Shown in pieces: positions 37,216 through 47,845 of a stretch of DNA of 64,000 nt. The DNA comes from Siphonodentalium dalli (lineage: Eukaryota > Mollusca > Scaphopoda > Gadilida > Siphonodentaliidae): positions 137,091,989-137,155,988 of the forward strand of contig CP136068.1 in the NCBI GenBank assembly GCA_032622095.1, in the 5' to 3' direction. The notes under the pieces were generated by a model. That model did no database searches, had not been told where the DNA came from, and worked only from the letters and a program-made list of their open reading frames with translations. Within the stretch, counting starts at the first letter, position 1, and each line of letters begins with the position of its first letter. A program made the position numbers and the translations under genes.

Positions 37216-37880
37216 AATTCCTTATAATCATACACCAGTACATTATATATAACATTAATAACATGAACAACTTTTCAAAACTACCAAACTAGTGTAAGTT
37301 GCACATTGTATACATTCTAACACAGTCTCCCTATGGCAACATGCAGCGAGCGCGTGTGCATGATCGGGTGAAGTGACGTAGGTGGTTCATCGCTTTTTAG
37401 GAAGTGGAGGCTGCAGTTATTGGTTGATGAACCTAGGAAATGTTCGTGTAAATCGTGGGCGATTTGTACTGATTCTAATGGGCGCTAATTGTGTGAATGT
37501 AGAGGGTGTGTGATTATATAATTATGACTCAAGAATTTAGATTACCTTCTTGTAATTTCAGTTTATCTCATCGATAATAATTATGCTGATAATTTGTTCA
37601 TGCACTGCATTATGAAACAAATAATAAACACATAATCTTTGAGATAATATTTGCTCATGTTTGTCTGCCTGTCCGCAATACCCATTTACAGGGACTATCT
37701 AGGGAGGTCCAAACGGGTCAAACTGGGACAACGTTACGACGATGCAACGGTACAGTTTAAATATTCCAAAAGTGGCACTGTTGGGAGTCCAGGATGGGAA
37801 TAAGAGGGACACCATAATCTTGTTTGTTTGTCGCTGATTTTCACCATCATCTCCATGATACAGGGACTGGTGTTGTTTAA

Positions 37881-38242
37881 CCCTTTACCCAACAAACCGG
37901 CCAAAACCGGCCAAATAAAGCTTCAACAGCCTAAAATATCTTGGGTCTGTCTCAATAAAACCATACAAATATGGATATCATTGGAACCGGCTCCTTGACC
38001 ACATTGTGACGGTTATAGTTATACCCTGTGCCAATGCATTCTCTTATATATGCGAGTCGACCATAGGTCGCCTCGCATATATAAGAGAATGCATTGGCCT
38101 AAAAAAAACAATTTTTTCTTACATTCTTTAACAATTTTTAATGTGTTAAGCCAATGCATTCTCTTATATATGCGAGGCGACCTATGGTCGACTCGCATAT
38201 ATAAGATAATGCATTGGCACAGGGCCCTTCTGTTGGGTAAAG
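37881..38242. mobile_element. Family A piggyBac-like MITE, in unit 2
   Basis: Duplicated copy of 34138-34499, with the same missing right end. The end loss therefore predates the duplication. Confidence 0.8.
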
Positions 38243-38370
38243 ATGCCTAAGTGGAGTTGTCCGAATAACACACAACTCGTCAATGTCAGGGATGGGTTTG
38301 GGAGTCGATAGTACCACAATTGATGGCAAAAATATACCGCCGAGTTTCGTTATACGTGTATATTGATCTA

Positions 38371-38561
38371 CAGTAATGCTCTAAGTAATCGACTTCTTAA
38401 CCACACATAATTATGGGTAACTTTTCAGGATTTAGTCGGAAATATAGCTTGTTGCCATTCATCGGAAAGCTCTCCCCGAGAGCTTTCCGATGAATGGCAA
38501 CAAGCCATATTTCCGACTAAATCCTGAAAAGTTACTTAGTCGATTACTTAGAGCATTACTG
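38371..38561. mobile_element. Family D palindromic MITE, copy 3
   Basis: CAGTAATGCTCTAAGTAATC ... GAGCATTACTG is flanked by TA. The arms pair around CTCTCCCCGAGAG. The right arm has lost the segment equivalent to CCATAATT...TTAAG. Confidence 0.8.
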
Positions 38562-39664
38562 TACGTTATATGAGAAATTCAGTGTTATTGTTAGTGTACA
38601 CACATTTATTTCCAATACAAAATAAAAATAAAAATATTACATGAATTTAAACAAAAACATTATAATAACATACAAACATCAAATGATTTTAAGAGGGGAT
38701 GAAACAACAAGCCAAGTCTTATGTTAAATTTGCTCCATTGTATGTGGTTTAAAAGGTGCCACTGTCGATTCCAGGGATGGAAGTTGGAGGAGGGTCAGCA
38801 AAATCAATAAAGACATCTCATCACCCATATTCTCCAATCTTATTAGCATCACGATGACTTGAAGAATCTATTGATGTAGACAAATGTTTTACCAAACTTA
38901 TTTGAAACTGGCAATTTAATGGTGTGCGAGGCTCAAAGTGACACCAACGGAGTCAGAGATGATGTTTGGTGAGGTGCAGCAAAATGCTACCGAATTATCT
39001 AAGTACTCAATTGATTATAGGCATTATTAGTACAGGCGAATTAGGGTTGAACCCGGAACTAATTGCAACACAAATGCCAAAGATGCCACCATATAGAGTA
39101 AGTCAATATTATGCAACATACACAAATTTTAGAGAACAATATTTTTGGACAAATAGCAAAATGTCTGTTTCCATGGCAACGAGGGTGATTTTAACTGACT
39201 GGAAACTAGGTGTTAAATTGCGTGTGTGGCGAGAATATACTCAATTATTTCATTTATTATGTTGGTTTATATGAACGCCGTTGTTTAACTTTTGAAACGA
39301 GGTTCACCTCTTTGGAAGGTCAAGGTCATATGTAAAGATCAAGGTCATTGCAAAAAAAAAATGTGTGCTTTTTCCGATACTATCAAATAACTTCGACCCA
39401 CTTGATTGAAATTAAAGATGTAGAGAGACGAAATTAAAAATAATTTGGAGGACCACCGCTTAGTGCAGAATTATAGTTTTACTAATAATATCAACTCATT
39501 CCCGAGATATAGACCTTCAAATTTGGTGGTACCCTTTCGTGGTAAGCAAAATAGTGAGCTCCATGAATTTAGTTCCTTGTTCCTTGTTCCTTATTCGGCT
39601 CCTTATTCAAATCTTTTTAGTTCCTTGTTCCTTGTTCCTTATTCGGCTCCTTATTCAAATTCAG
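38562..39664. repeat. Spacer with dispersed repeat, TCAAGGTCA motifs and a 48-bp duplication
   Basis: Positions 38700-38965 carry the degenerate repeat also seen at 7.94 and 28.81 kb. Positions 39310-39345 hold AAGGTCAAGGTCAT and ATCAAGGTCATT, which are nuclear-receptor half-site-like motifs common in bivalve repeats. Positions 39571-39666 are two copies of a 48-bp unit (AGTTCCTTGTTCCTTGTTCC...). A 102-codon frame at 38966-39274 has no recognisable domain. Confidence 0.5.
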
Positions 39665-42600
39665 CCTCGGATTGTGAGATATCTACATGTATGTCATTGA
39701 TGGCCCCTTTTGAGATGTATTCGTCCATAGCCACCCTAGAGGCAAATCTCTGTCAAAAAATTACCCCGCCAGCCCATTATACGCGGCCACAAATTGGGCG
39801 TAAGTAGAGCCTGGAACCAAACGGACCTTAAAATGTTGCGAAATTTCAGGTTGTGAGAGATCTATGTCATTAATGGCCCCTTTTAAGATGTATTCGTCCA
39901 TAGCCACCCTAGAGGCATTTCACTGTCAAAAAATTACCCGGCCAACCCATTATACCCAGCCACAAATTGGGCGTAAGTAGAGCCTGGAACCAAACATACC
40001 ATAAAATGTTGCAAAATTCCACATTGTGAGAGATCTATGTCATTAATGGCCCATTTTAAGATGTATTCGCCCATAGCCACCCTAGAGACATTTCACTGTC
40101 AAAAAATTACCAGGCCAACCCATTATAATCGGCCACAAATTGGGCGTAAGTAGAGCCTGGAAAAAAACATACCATAAAATGTTGCGAAATTCCAGGTTGT
40201 GAGAGATCTATGTCATTAATGGCCCCTTTTAAGATGTATTCGTCCATAGCCACCCTAGAGGCATTTTATTGTCAAAAAATTACCCGGCCAGCCCATTATA
40301 CGCGGCCACAAATTGGGCGTAAGTAGAGCCTGGAACCAAACGGACCATAAAATGTGTGCGAAATTCCACATTGTGAGAGATCTATGTCATTAATGGCCTC
40401 TTTTAAGATGTATTCGTCCATAGCCATTCTAGAGGCATTTCACTGTCAAAAAATTACCCGGTCAGCCCATCATACGCGGCCACAAATTGGGCGTAAGTAG
40501 AGCCTGGAACCAAACGGACCATAAAATGTTGCGAAATTTGAGGTTGTGAGAGATCTATGTCATTAATGGACCCTTTTGAGATGTATTCGTCCATAGCCAC
40601 CCTAGAGACATTTCACTGTCAAAAATTTACCCGGCCAACCCATTATACCCGGCCACAAATTGGGCGTAAGTAGAGCCTGGAACCAAACATACAATAAAAT
40701 GTTGCGAAATTCCATATTGTGAGAGATCTATGTCATTAATGGACCCTTTTAAGATGTATTCGTCCATAGCCACCCTAGAGGCATTTCACTGTCAAAAACT
40801 TACCCGGCCAACCCATTATACCCGGCCACAGATTGGGCGTAAGTAGAGACTGGAACCAAACATAACATAAATTGTTGCGAAATTCAAGTTGTGAGAGATC
40901 TATGTCATTAATGGCACCTTTTGAGATGTATTCGTCCATAGCCACCCTAGAGCCATTTCACTGTCAAAAAATTACCCGGCCAACCCATTATACGCGGCCA
41001 CAAATTGGGCGTAAGTAAATCCTGGAACCAAACGGACCCTAAAATGTTGCGAAATTCCACATTGTGAGAGATCAATGTCATTAATGGCCTCTTTTAAGAT
41101 GTATTCGTCCATAGCCACCCTAGAGGCATTTCACTGTCAAAAAATTACCCGGCCAACCCATTATAACCGGCCACAAATTGGGCGTAAGTAGAGCCTGGAA
41201 CCAAACATACCATAAAATGTTGCGAAATTCCAGGTTGTGAGAGATCTATGTCATTAATGGGCCCTTTTAAGATGTATTCGTCCATAGCCACCCTAGAGGC
41301 ATTTCACTGTCAAAAAATTACCCGGCCAGCCCATTATAATCGGCCAAAATTTGGGCGTAAGTAGAGCCTGGAACCAAACGGACCATAAAATGTGTGCGAA
41401 ATTCCACATTGTGAGAGATCTATGTCATTAATGGCCTCTTTTAAGATGTATTCGTCCATAGCCACCCTAGATGCATTTCACTGTCAAAAAATTACCCGGC
41501 CAACCCATTATAACCGGCCACAAATTGGGCGTAAGTAGAGCCTGGAACCAAACATACCATAAAATGTTGCGAAATTCCAGGTTGTGAGAGATCTATGTCA
41601 TTAATGGCCCCTTTTAAAGATGTATTCGTCCATAGCCACCCTAGATGCATTTCACTGTCAAAAAATTACCCGGCCAACCCATTATACCCGGCCACAAATT
41701 GGGCGTAAGTAGAGCCTGGAACCAAACATACAATAAAATGTTACTAAATTCCACATTGTGAGAGATCTATGTCATTAATGGCCCCTTTTAAGATGTATTC
41801 GTCCATAGCCACCCTAGAGGCATTTCACTGTCAAAAAATTACCAAGCCAACCCATTATAATCGGCCACAAATTGGGCGTAAGTAGAGCCTGGAACCAAAC
41901 GGACCATAAAATGTGTGCGAAATTCCACATTGTGAGAGATCTATGTCATTAATGGCCTCTTTTAAGATGTATTCGTCCATAGCCACCCTAGATGCATTTC
42001 ACTGTCAAAAAATTACCCAGCCAGCCCATTATACGCGGCCACAAATTGGGCGTAAGTAGAGCCTGGAACCAAACATACAATAAAATGTTACTAAATTCCA
42101 CATTGTGAGAGATCTATGTCATTAATGGCCCCTTTTAAGATGTATTCGTCCATAGCCACCCTAGAGGCATTTCACTGTCAAAAAATTACCAAGCCAACCC
42201 ATTATAATCGGCCACAAATTGGGCGTAAGTAGAGCCTGGAACCAAACATACCATAAAATGTTGCAAAATTCCACATTGTGAGAGATCTATGTCATTAATG
42301 GCCCACTTTAAGATGTATTCGTCCATAGCCACCATAGAGACATTTCACTGTCAAAAAATTACCAAGCCAACCCATTATAATCGGCCACAAATTGGGCGTA
42401 AGTAGAGCCTGGAACCAAACGGACCATAAAATGTGTGCGAAATTCCACATTGTGAGAGATCTATGTCATTAATGGCCTCTTTTAAGATGTATTCGTCCAT
42501 AGCCACCCTAGATGCATTTCACTGTCAAAAAATTACCCGGCCAACCCATTATACCCGGCCACAAATTGGGCGTAAGTAGAGCCTGGAACCAAACATACAA

Positions 42601-45221
42601 TAAAATGTTACTAAATTCCACATTGTGAGAGATCTATGTCATTAATGGCCCCTTTTAAGATGTATTCGTCCATAGCCACCCTAGAGGCATTTCACTGTCA
42701 AAAAATTACCAAGCCAACCCATTATAATCGGCCACAAATTGGGCGTAAGTAGAGCCTGGAACCAAACGGACAATAAAATGTTGCGAAATTCCAGGTTGTG
42801 AGAGATCTATGTCATTAATGGACCCTTTTGAGATGTATTCGTCCATAGCCACCCTAGAGGCATTTCACTGTCAAAAAATTACCCGGCCAACCCATTATAA
42901 TCGGCCACAAATTGGGCGTAAGTAGAGCCTGGAACGAAACGGACCATAAAATGTTGCGAAATTCCAGGTTGTGAGAGATCTATGTCATTAATGGACCCTT
43001 TTGAGATGTATTCGTCCATAGCCACCCTAGAGGCATTTCACTGTCAAAAAATTAACAGGCCAACCCATTATAATTGGCCACAAATTGGGCGTAAGTAGAG
43101 CCTGGAACCAAACATACCATAAAATGTTGCAAAATTCCACATTGTGAGAGATCTATGTCATTAATGGCCTCTTTTAAGATGTATTTGTCCATAGCCACCC
43201 TAGAGGCATTTCACTGTCAAAAAATTACCCGGCTAACCCATTATAACCGATCACAAATTGGGCGTAAGTAGAGCCTGGAACCAAACATATCATAAAATGT
43301 TGCGAAATTCCAGGTTGTGAGAGATCTATGTCATTAATGGCCCCTTTTAAGATGTATTCGTCCATAGCCACCCTAGAGGCATTTCACTGTCAAAAAATTA
43401 CCCGGCCAGCCCATTATAATCGGCCAAAAATTGGGCGTAAGTAGAGCCTGGAACCAAACGGACCATAAAATGTTGCGAAATTCCAGGTTGTGAGAGATCT
43501 ATGTCATTAATGGACCCTTTTGAGATGTATTCGTCCATAGCCACCCTAGAGGCATTTCACTGTCAAAAAATTACCCGGCCAGCCCATTATACGCGGCCAC
43601 AAATTGGGCGTAAGTAGAGCCTGGAACCAAACGGACCATAAAATGTGTGCGAAATTCCACATTGTGAGAGATCTATGTCATTAATGGCCTCTTTTAAGAT
43701 GTATTCGTCCATAGCCATCCTAGAGGCATTTCACTGTCAAAAAATTACCCGGTCAGCCCATCATACGCGGCCACAAATTGGGCGTAAGTAGAGCCTGGAA
43801 CCAAACGGACCATAAAATGTTGCGAAATTTCAGGTTGTGAGAGATCTATGTCATTAATGGACCCTTTTGAGATGTATTCGTCCATAGCCACCCTAGAGGC
43901 ATTTCACTGTCAAAAATTTGCCCGGCCAACCCATTATACCCGGCCACAGATTGGGCGTAAGTAGAGCCTGGAACCAAACATACAAATAAAATGTTGCGAA
44001 ATTCCACATTGTGAGAGATCTATGTCATTAATGGACCCTTTTAAGATGTATTCGTCCATAGCCACCCTAGAGGCATTTCACTGTCAAAAAATTACCAGGC
44101 CAACCCATTATACCCGGCCACAAATTGGGCGTAAGTAGAGCCTGGAACCAAACATAACATAAATTGTTGCGAAATTCAGGTTGTGAGAGATCTATGTCAT
44201 TAATGGCCCCCTTTGAGATGTATTCGTCCACAGCCACCCTAGAGCCATTTCACTGTCAAAAAACTACCCGGCCAATTCATTATACGCGGCCAAAAATTTG
44301 GCGTAAGTAAATCCTGGAACCAAACGGACCCTAAAATGTTGCGAAATTCCACATTGTGAGAGATCTATGTCATTAATGGACCCTTTTAAGATGTATTCGT
44401 CCATAGCCACCCTAGAGGCATTTCACTGTCAAAAAATTACCCGGCCAACCCATTATAACCGGCCACAAATTGGGCGTAAGTAGAGCCTGGAACCAAACAT
44501 ATCATAAAATGTTGCGAAATTCCAGGTTGTGAGAGATCTATGTCATTAATGGCCCATTTTAAGATGTATTCGTCCATAGCCACCCTAGAGGCATTTCACT
44601 GTCAAAAAATTACCCGGCCAGCCCATTATAATCGGCCAAAAATTGGGCGTAAGTAGAGCCTGGAACCAAACGGACCATAAAATGTGTGCGAAATTCCACA
44701 TTGTGAGAGATCTATGTCATTAATGGCCTCTTTTAAGATGTATTCGTCCATAGCCACCCTAGAGGCATTTCACTGTCAAAAAATTAACAGGCCAACCCAT
44801 TATAATCGGCCACAAATTGGGCGTAAGTAGAGCCTGGAAAAAAACATACCATAAAATGTTGCGAAATTCCAGGTTGTGAGAGATCTATGTCATTAATGGC
44901 CCCTTTTAAGATGTATTCGTCCATAGCCACCCAAGAGGCATTTCACTGTCAAAAAATTACCCGGCCAGCCCATTAGCCGCGGCCACAAATTGGGCGTAAG
45001 TAGAGCCTGGAACCAAACGCACCATAAAATGTGTGCAAAATTCCACATTGTGAGAGATCTATGTCATTAATGGCCTCTTTTAAGATGTATTCGTCCACAG
45101 CCATCCTAGAGGCATTTCACTGTCAAAAAATTACCCGGTCAGCCCATTATACGCGGCCATAAATTGGGCGTAAATAGAGCCTGGAACCAAACGGACCATA
45201 AAATGTTGCGAAATTTCAGGT
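39665..45221 (+). repeat. 173-bp satellite array, about 32 copies
   Basis: The monomer is 173-174 bp with invariant blocks GTGAGAGATCTATGTCATTA, GATGTATTCGTCCATAGCCA, CATTTCACTGTCAAAAAATT and GCGTAAGTAGAGCCTGGAAC. Subfamilies are marked by GGCCTCTTTT, GGACCCTTTTGAG or GGCCCCTTTTAAG, and by ATGTGTGCG versus ATGTTGCG. Variants recur at fixed multiples: 347 and 520 bp (ATGTTACTAAATT at 41739, 42086 and 42606) and about 3,291 bp (19 monomers; GGTCAGCCCATCATACG at 40460 and 43751). This indicates higher-order repeats. It ends abruptly inside a virus-derived gene at 45221. Confidence 0.95.
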
Positions 45222-45931
45222 TTCCATTGTTGCTTCCATTCAACGGTATCGTTTTTGTCAACATTACACATACCAACAACGACAGCCCTCGCAAAACACA
45301 TGTTATCTTCTGCGTTCTGAATCAGAAGAATACTTTTCTTTACTGTTTTAATTTGATTTTTTTCACCGAATGCTACATAATGTAAGGTATGTCTTGCGGT
45401 CCCTGTAGGCATATGCATGACAGTGATATCAAATGTCATCTGTCCGTCATAAATTTTGAATTATTTGTTCGATTGTGCAACTTTTTCTATGTTGTCAAGC
45501 AATAATTCACCCGTCAGGTCTTTTGCTTCAGTGAACGGGACGTGAATCCCTAGATCTAGCCCTGGATGAAATATGGAAATTCTCATTTGATCTTTTGGTC
45601 CTGCATCACACTCATCTTTCAAACTGTTCACCAGATCTTTGAAAATTCTGTGAACAGTTTGAAATGGTTGATGAAATTCTTGAAATGTGACGTTGTATTT
45701 CTTTGATGTTGTTTTAAATTTCCTCGAGTATTTATCGGTCATATTTTTTATAGTATAATATTTACAATCATCATCTAGTCGCACTCTCTTTCTATTATCT
45801 CGTTCGCTTTCGCTATCTTTCTCTTCATCGTGAAATGACGACGTGGTGAAAAATCGCGTCGCTTTTATGCTCTGACACGGACATGCGCAGTCATCGTCCG
45901 TGTCAGAGCATAAAAGCGACGCGATTTTCAT
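45222..45931 (-). pseudogene. Virus-like gene a: N-terminal part of a Polinton/adintovirus-type DNA polymerase B (broken)
   Basis: The frame runs from an ATG at 45931 to a TAA at 45463-45461. It resumes in the same frame at 45460, and the satellite truncates it at 45222. A block reading ILLIQNAEDNMCFARAVVVG resembles the conserved region upstream of the exonuclease domain in the protein-primed type B polymerases of Polinton/adintovirus-like elements. The enzyme would copy the element's linear DNA using a terminal protein. Exonuclease and polymerase motifs are absent because the satellite replaces them. The upstream ATG lies inside a palindrome, so the Met codon at 45742-45740 (NMTDKYSRK) is a plausible alternative start. 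It diverges from gene b across 45830-45947. The family assignment rests on this one motif. Confidence 0.5.
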
Positions 45932-45947
45932 CACATCGTCATTTCAC
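45830..45947. promoter_or_regulatory. Palindrome between divergent genes a and b
   Basis: Arms at 45830-45882 and 45896-45947 are near-perfect reverse complements (GTGAAATGACGA...CGCGTCGCTTTTATG...GACACGGAC) around a 13-nt loop. A TATA-like CATAAAAG occurs symmetrically on both strands (about 45909 on plus, about 45868 on minus). This could serve as a bidirectional promoter. The first ~30 codons of the longest reading of gene a are encoded within it. Confidence 0.6.
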
Positions 45948-45978
45948 TGACGACTGAATAATGCACCGAATGCTCACC

Positions 45979-46569
45979 ATGGATCCACGATTGCAGAGTA
46001 ACAACATACAACATTTACGAAAAATTGCATTAGAAGTTTTAAAGAATACAAAGTGGATACCACCATACGGTAACTGTTTTAGGTGCAATTCGAGTTTACA
46101 TTGGGCTTTTCAATGTGATGGCACTACGAAAAAGAAGATTGATCAGAAGAAAAAAACATCATTGATGGTGAGTGAATCTACTCCTGGGAAGTCTACTTGG
46201 ACGCACACATCAGACAACGATTATCTCACACCATATGAGCCTATTTTAATGAACATTGATCAACCTGAGACATCAACTAACGAGATCGCGGATGTGAAAG
46301 CTGAAAGTGGGGAACAATGCAACTCAACCGCGATATCAATTAACGAGATCGCGGATGTGAAAACTGAGAGTGGTGAATTATACGCCTCAACCGAGGTATC
46401 AAATGATGAAATCACTATTCTAAACACGAAGGATTCGCAGATGGAAGTGATAAACGCTGTAGCCAAAGGCGGTGACGATACTGAAATTAAGCAAAACACT
46501 TTGCCTATCAGAAAGAGAAAAAGACGTGCATCGCGAGAATCTTTAATTACTTGTTACGTTTTTTTTTAG
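45979..46569 (+). CDS. Virus-like gene b: CCHC zinc-knuckle protein
   Basis: An uninterrupted frame is open from 45961. The third ATG, at 45979, has the best Kozak context (ACCATGGAT) and gives about 196 codons. Near residue 36 is CFRCNSSLHWAFQC, an exact C-x2-C-x4-H-x4-C zinc knuckle, which usually binds single-stranded nucleic acid. The acidic middle contains an imperfect tandem repeat of about 25 residues around NEIADVK.ESGE. The C-terminus has a basic cluster, RKRKRRASRES, like a nuclear localisation or nucleic-acid-binding tail. The stop is TAG at 46567. It is divergent to gene a and convergent to gene c. The product is probably a nuclear or nucleoprotein component, but I recognise no specific family. 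It is the only member of the cluster that is still intact. Confidence 0.6.
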   Translation: MDPRLQSNNIQHLRKIALEVLKNTKWIPPYGNCFRCNSSLHWAFQCDGTTKKKIDQKKKTSLMVSESTPGKSTWTHTSDNDYLTPYEPILMNIDQPETSTNEIADVKAESGEQCNSTAISINEIADVKTESGELYASTEVSNDEITILNTKDSQMEVINAVAKGGDDTEIKQNTLPIRKRKRRASRESLITCYVFF

Positions 46570-46575
46570 CAATTT

Positions 46576-46592
46576 CAGAGCGTATCTTTTGA
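46576..46592 (-). promoter_or_regulatory. Histone-downstream-element-like motif of gene c
   Basis: The minus strand carries TCAAAAGATACGCTCTG 11 nt beyond the stem-loop. AAAGATACGCTCT is shared with the two other stem-loops at similar spacing. It begins only 6 nt after gene b's stop on the other strand. Confidence 0.55.
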
Positions 46593-46603
46593 AATATTTG
46601 GGT

Positions 46604-46619
46604 GGCCCTGTAAAGGGCC
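46604..46619 (-). terminator. Histone-type 3' stem-loop of gene c
   Basis: The minus strand reads AAAC then GGCCCTTTACAGGGCC then ACCCA: a six-bp stem with a four-nt loop, the A-rich 5' flank and ACCCA 3' flank of metazoan histone mRNAs. The loop UUAC differs from the usual UUUC at the third position. It starts 19 nt after gene c's stop codon. Confidence 0.7.
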
Positions 46620-46638
46620 GTTTAAATTGTTTGCTGAG

Positions 46639-46981
46639 TCAATAAAATTCAGACAAATCAGGATAAAGTCCTCCCTTGTTGTATGTGGGCCTCCATTGTG
46701 GATTCCTCACGTATTCCGCTGCCTCAGTGGTAATCCACCTTGGCAGTGGTCTTGGAGGATTAAATTCAGACAAATCTGGATATAATGCTCCCTCCTTATA
46801 CGTGGGTTTCCACTATGGAGTTTATGGGAGGACTAGGTCTCTGTCTTTGCAGGAATTCTTGAACTCCAGCTCTAATCTCTAACTTGTATCTCTCCGAATC
46901 TCTAGCATTCTTCTGCCAATGCTTTAATCGAGCATCGGTAGAGAATTTTAGCAAAATTTTCTCTTTTAGTTTAGAGAACAT
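46639..46981 (-). pseudogene. Virus-like gene c (frameshifted), unknown function
   Basis: It starts at ATG 46981 (FSKLKEKILLKFSTDARLKHW, strongly basic). The first frame is open to 46796. A single frameshift near 46812 is needed to continue in the frame that stops at TGA 46641-46639. The downstream part contains two copies of a W-[KR]-P-T-Y-x(2)-G-x-L-Y-P-D-L-S-E-F motif about 40 residues apart, the second ending at the stop codon. I recognise no family. The size would be about 114 residues. A TATA-like CATATAATAT lies about 40 nt upstream, next to the palindrome at 47025-47187, which gene c shares with divergent gene d. It ends in a histone-type stem-loop. Confidence 0.55.
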
Positions 46982-47024
46982 TTTGAAGATAAAAAAAACG
47001 CTACACTGCGCTCCATATTATATG

Positions 47025-47187
47025 AAACGCGCGGACGCCGCTGACGACGTCATTGCATTTTTCACCAATTTTCCCCGAACGTCAAATCAAGTGTGATTCT
47101 TTTTGACAAAAAGAAACACACTTGGTTTGACGTTCGGGGAAATTTGGTAAAATACGCAATGACGTCGTCAGCGGCGCCCGCGCGTTT
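47025..47187. promoter_or_regulatory. Palindrome between divergent genes c and d
   Basis: Two arms of about 75 bp pair around GATTCTTTTTG/CAAAAAGAA. Landmarks: AAACGCGCGG, GCTGACGACGTCATTGC, CCCCGAACGTCAAA, CAAGTGTG. TGACGTCA-like (CREB/ATF) cores occur symmetrically. The sites flank two divergent start codons (46981 and 47234). A diverged relative lies upstream of gene e at 48505-48650. Confidence 0.7.
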
Positions 47188-47233
47188 TCAATAAAAAATA
47201 AACATACATCCACCATTCTTCATTCATACCGAA

Positions 47234-47616
47234 ATGGATTACCGAGATCTGTATCGGAGTTATTTGGAGGAGGGTTTGATGGTGAGAGGTGTCTTTGGGG
47301 ATGAAACACAGATGATCTGGAAGGCTTTGAGTCTAGCAACAACGGGTACTGTAGATAACTTTTTCGATATCTACAGATATACCATCATGCTGATGACAGA
47401 TCACAGAGGTCGGTTATTCGGATTACCACCACGGTTATTCGGATACACCAGGTTGCTGGGATCGTCAAGACTGATGGTATGACTCGCGGCTACCTTGCTG
47501 CAGCGGTTTATCATAATCTTCTCAGGGCACAGGGTCTACGAGTTCTTGCCGCGCTGGGGGATACAGACAGGCCAGCTGTGCAATTGTGCCATTTGGTTGC
47601 GACGTTCCCAAGATAA
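47234..47616 (+). pseudogene. Virus-like gene d (frameshifted), unknown function
   Basis: It starts at ATG 47234 (GAAATGG). The first frame is open to 47482 and the second ends at TAA 47614-47616. The shift lies at a short direct repeat (CGGTTATTCGGAT...CGGTTATTCGGAT, about 47412-47445), suggesting a slippage duplication. Recognisable blocks are TVDNFFDIYRYTIMLMTDH before the break and DGMTRGYLAAAVYHNLLRAQ after it, both alpha-helical in character. About 125 residues would be expected. I cannot assign a family. The 3' end carries a perfect histone-type stem-loop 60 nt after the stop, as in its neighbours. Confidence 0.55.
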
Positions 47617-47675
47617 CATCCAGGTTTATTCAAACCCAAATACACAGTGCGGTTTCGTTTGAAACCAACCAAAAC

Positions 47676-47691
47676 GGCCCTTTTCAGGGCC
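47676..47691 (+). terminator. Histone-type 3' stem-loop of gene d
   Basis: CCAAAAC then GGCCCTTTTCAGGGCC then TCACA matches the metazoan consensus GGYYYUUHUHARRRCC at every position, with the expected A-rich flank. Such stem-loops bind SLBP and direct U7-dependent cleavage without polyadenylation. Confidence 0.8.
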
Positions 47692-47701
47692 TCACAATTT
47701 T

Positions 47702-47718
47702 TTCAAAAGATACGCTCT
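47702..47718 (+). promoter_or_regulatory. Histone-downstream-element-like motif of gene d
   Basis: TTCAAAAGATACGCTCT begins about 11 nt after the stem-loop, the spacing expected for a U7 snRNA target. The AAAGATACGCTCT core is identical in all three genes with stem-loops. Confidence 0.6.
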
Positions 47719-47737
47719 ACCATTGCTACCATACGAT

Positions 47738-47845
47738 TTGTTCATTCTTCCTGAACTTGGAGAGAATATTCACATAATTTCTCAAAAATACTTGTTCGTT
47801 CATCCTGAACTTGGAGAGAATGTTCACATAATTTATCAAAGAATA
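47738..47845. repeat. 54-bp tandem duplication
   Basis: Two copies begin at 47738 and 47792 (TTGTTC.TTC.TCCTGAACTT...). The period is a multiple of three, and on the minus strand an open frame (47933-47742) carries the unit as an 18-residue repeat around EKLCEYSLQVQ. Its position beyond gene e's stem-loop makes coding uncertain. Confidence 0.6.

Larger units (their letters stand above)
34604..38346 (+). repeat. 3,743-bp tandem duplication, unit 2
   Basis: Direct copy of 30861-34603. It ends at 38346, after which the sequence shares only TCG with the unit start before diverging. The junctions therefore carry 3 bp of microhomology. Confidence 0.92.

Noticed and set aside
39445-45121. Satellite as a CRISPR-like array or a coding tandem repeat
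   Set aside because: There is no spacer structure. The whole 173-bp unit repeats and frames close within each monomer. The DNA is eukaryotic.
46604-46619. Rho-independent terminator reading of the stem-loop
   Set aside because: The context is eukaryotic, no U tract follows, and the sequence fits the histone 3' stem-loop consensus closely.
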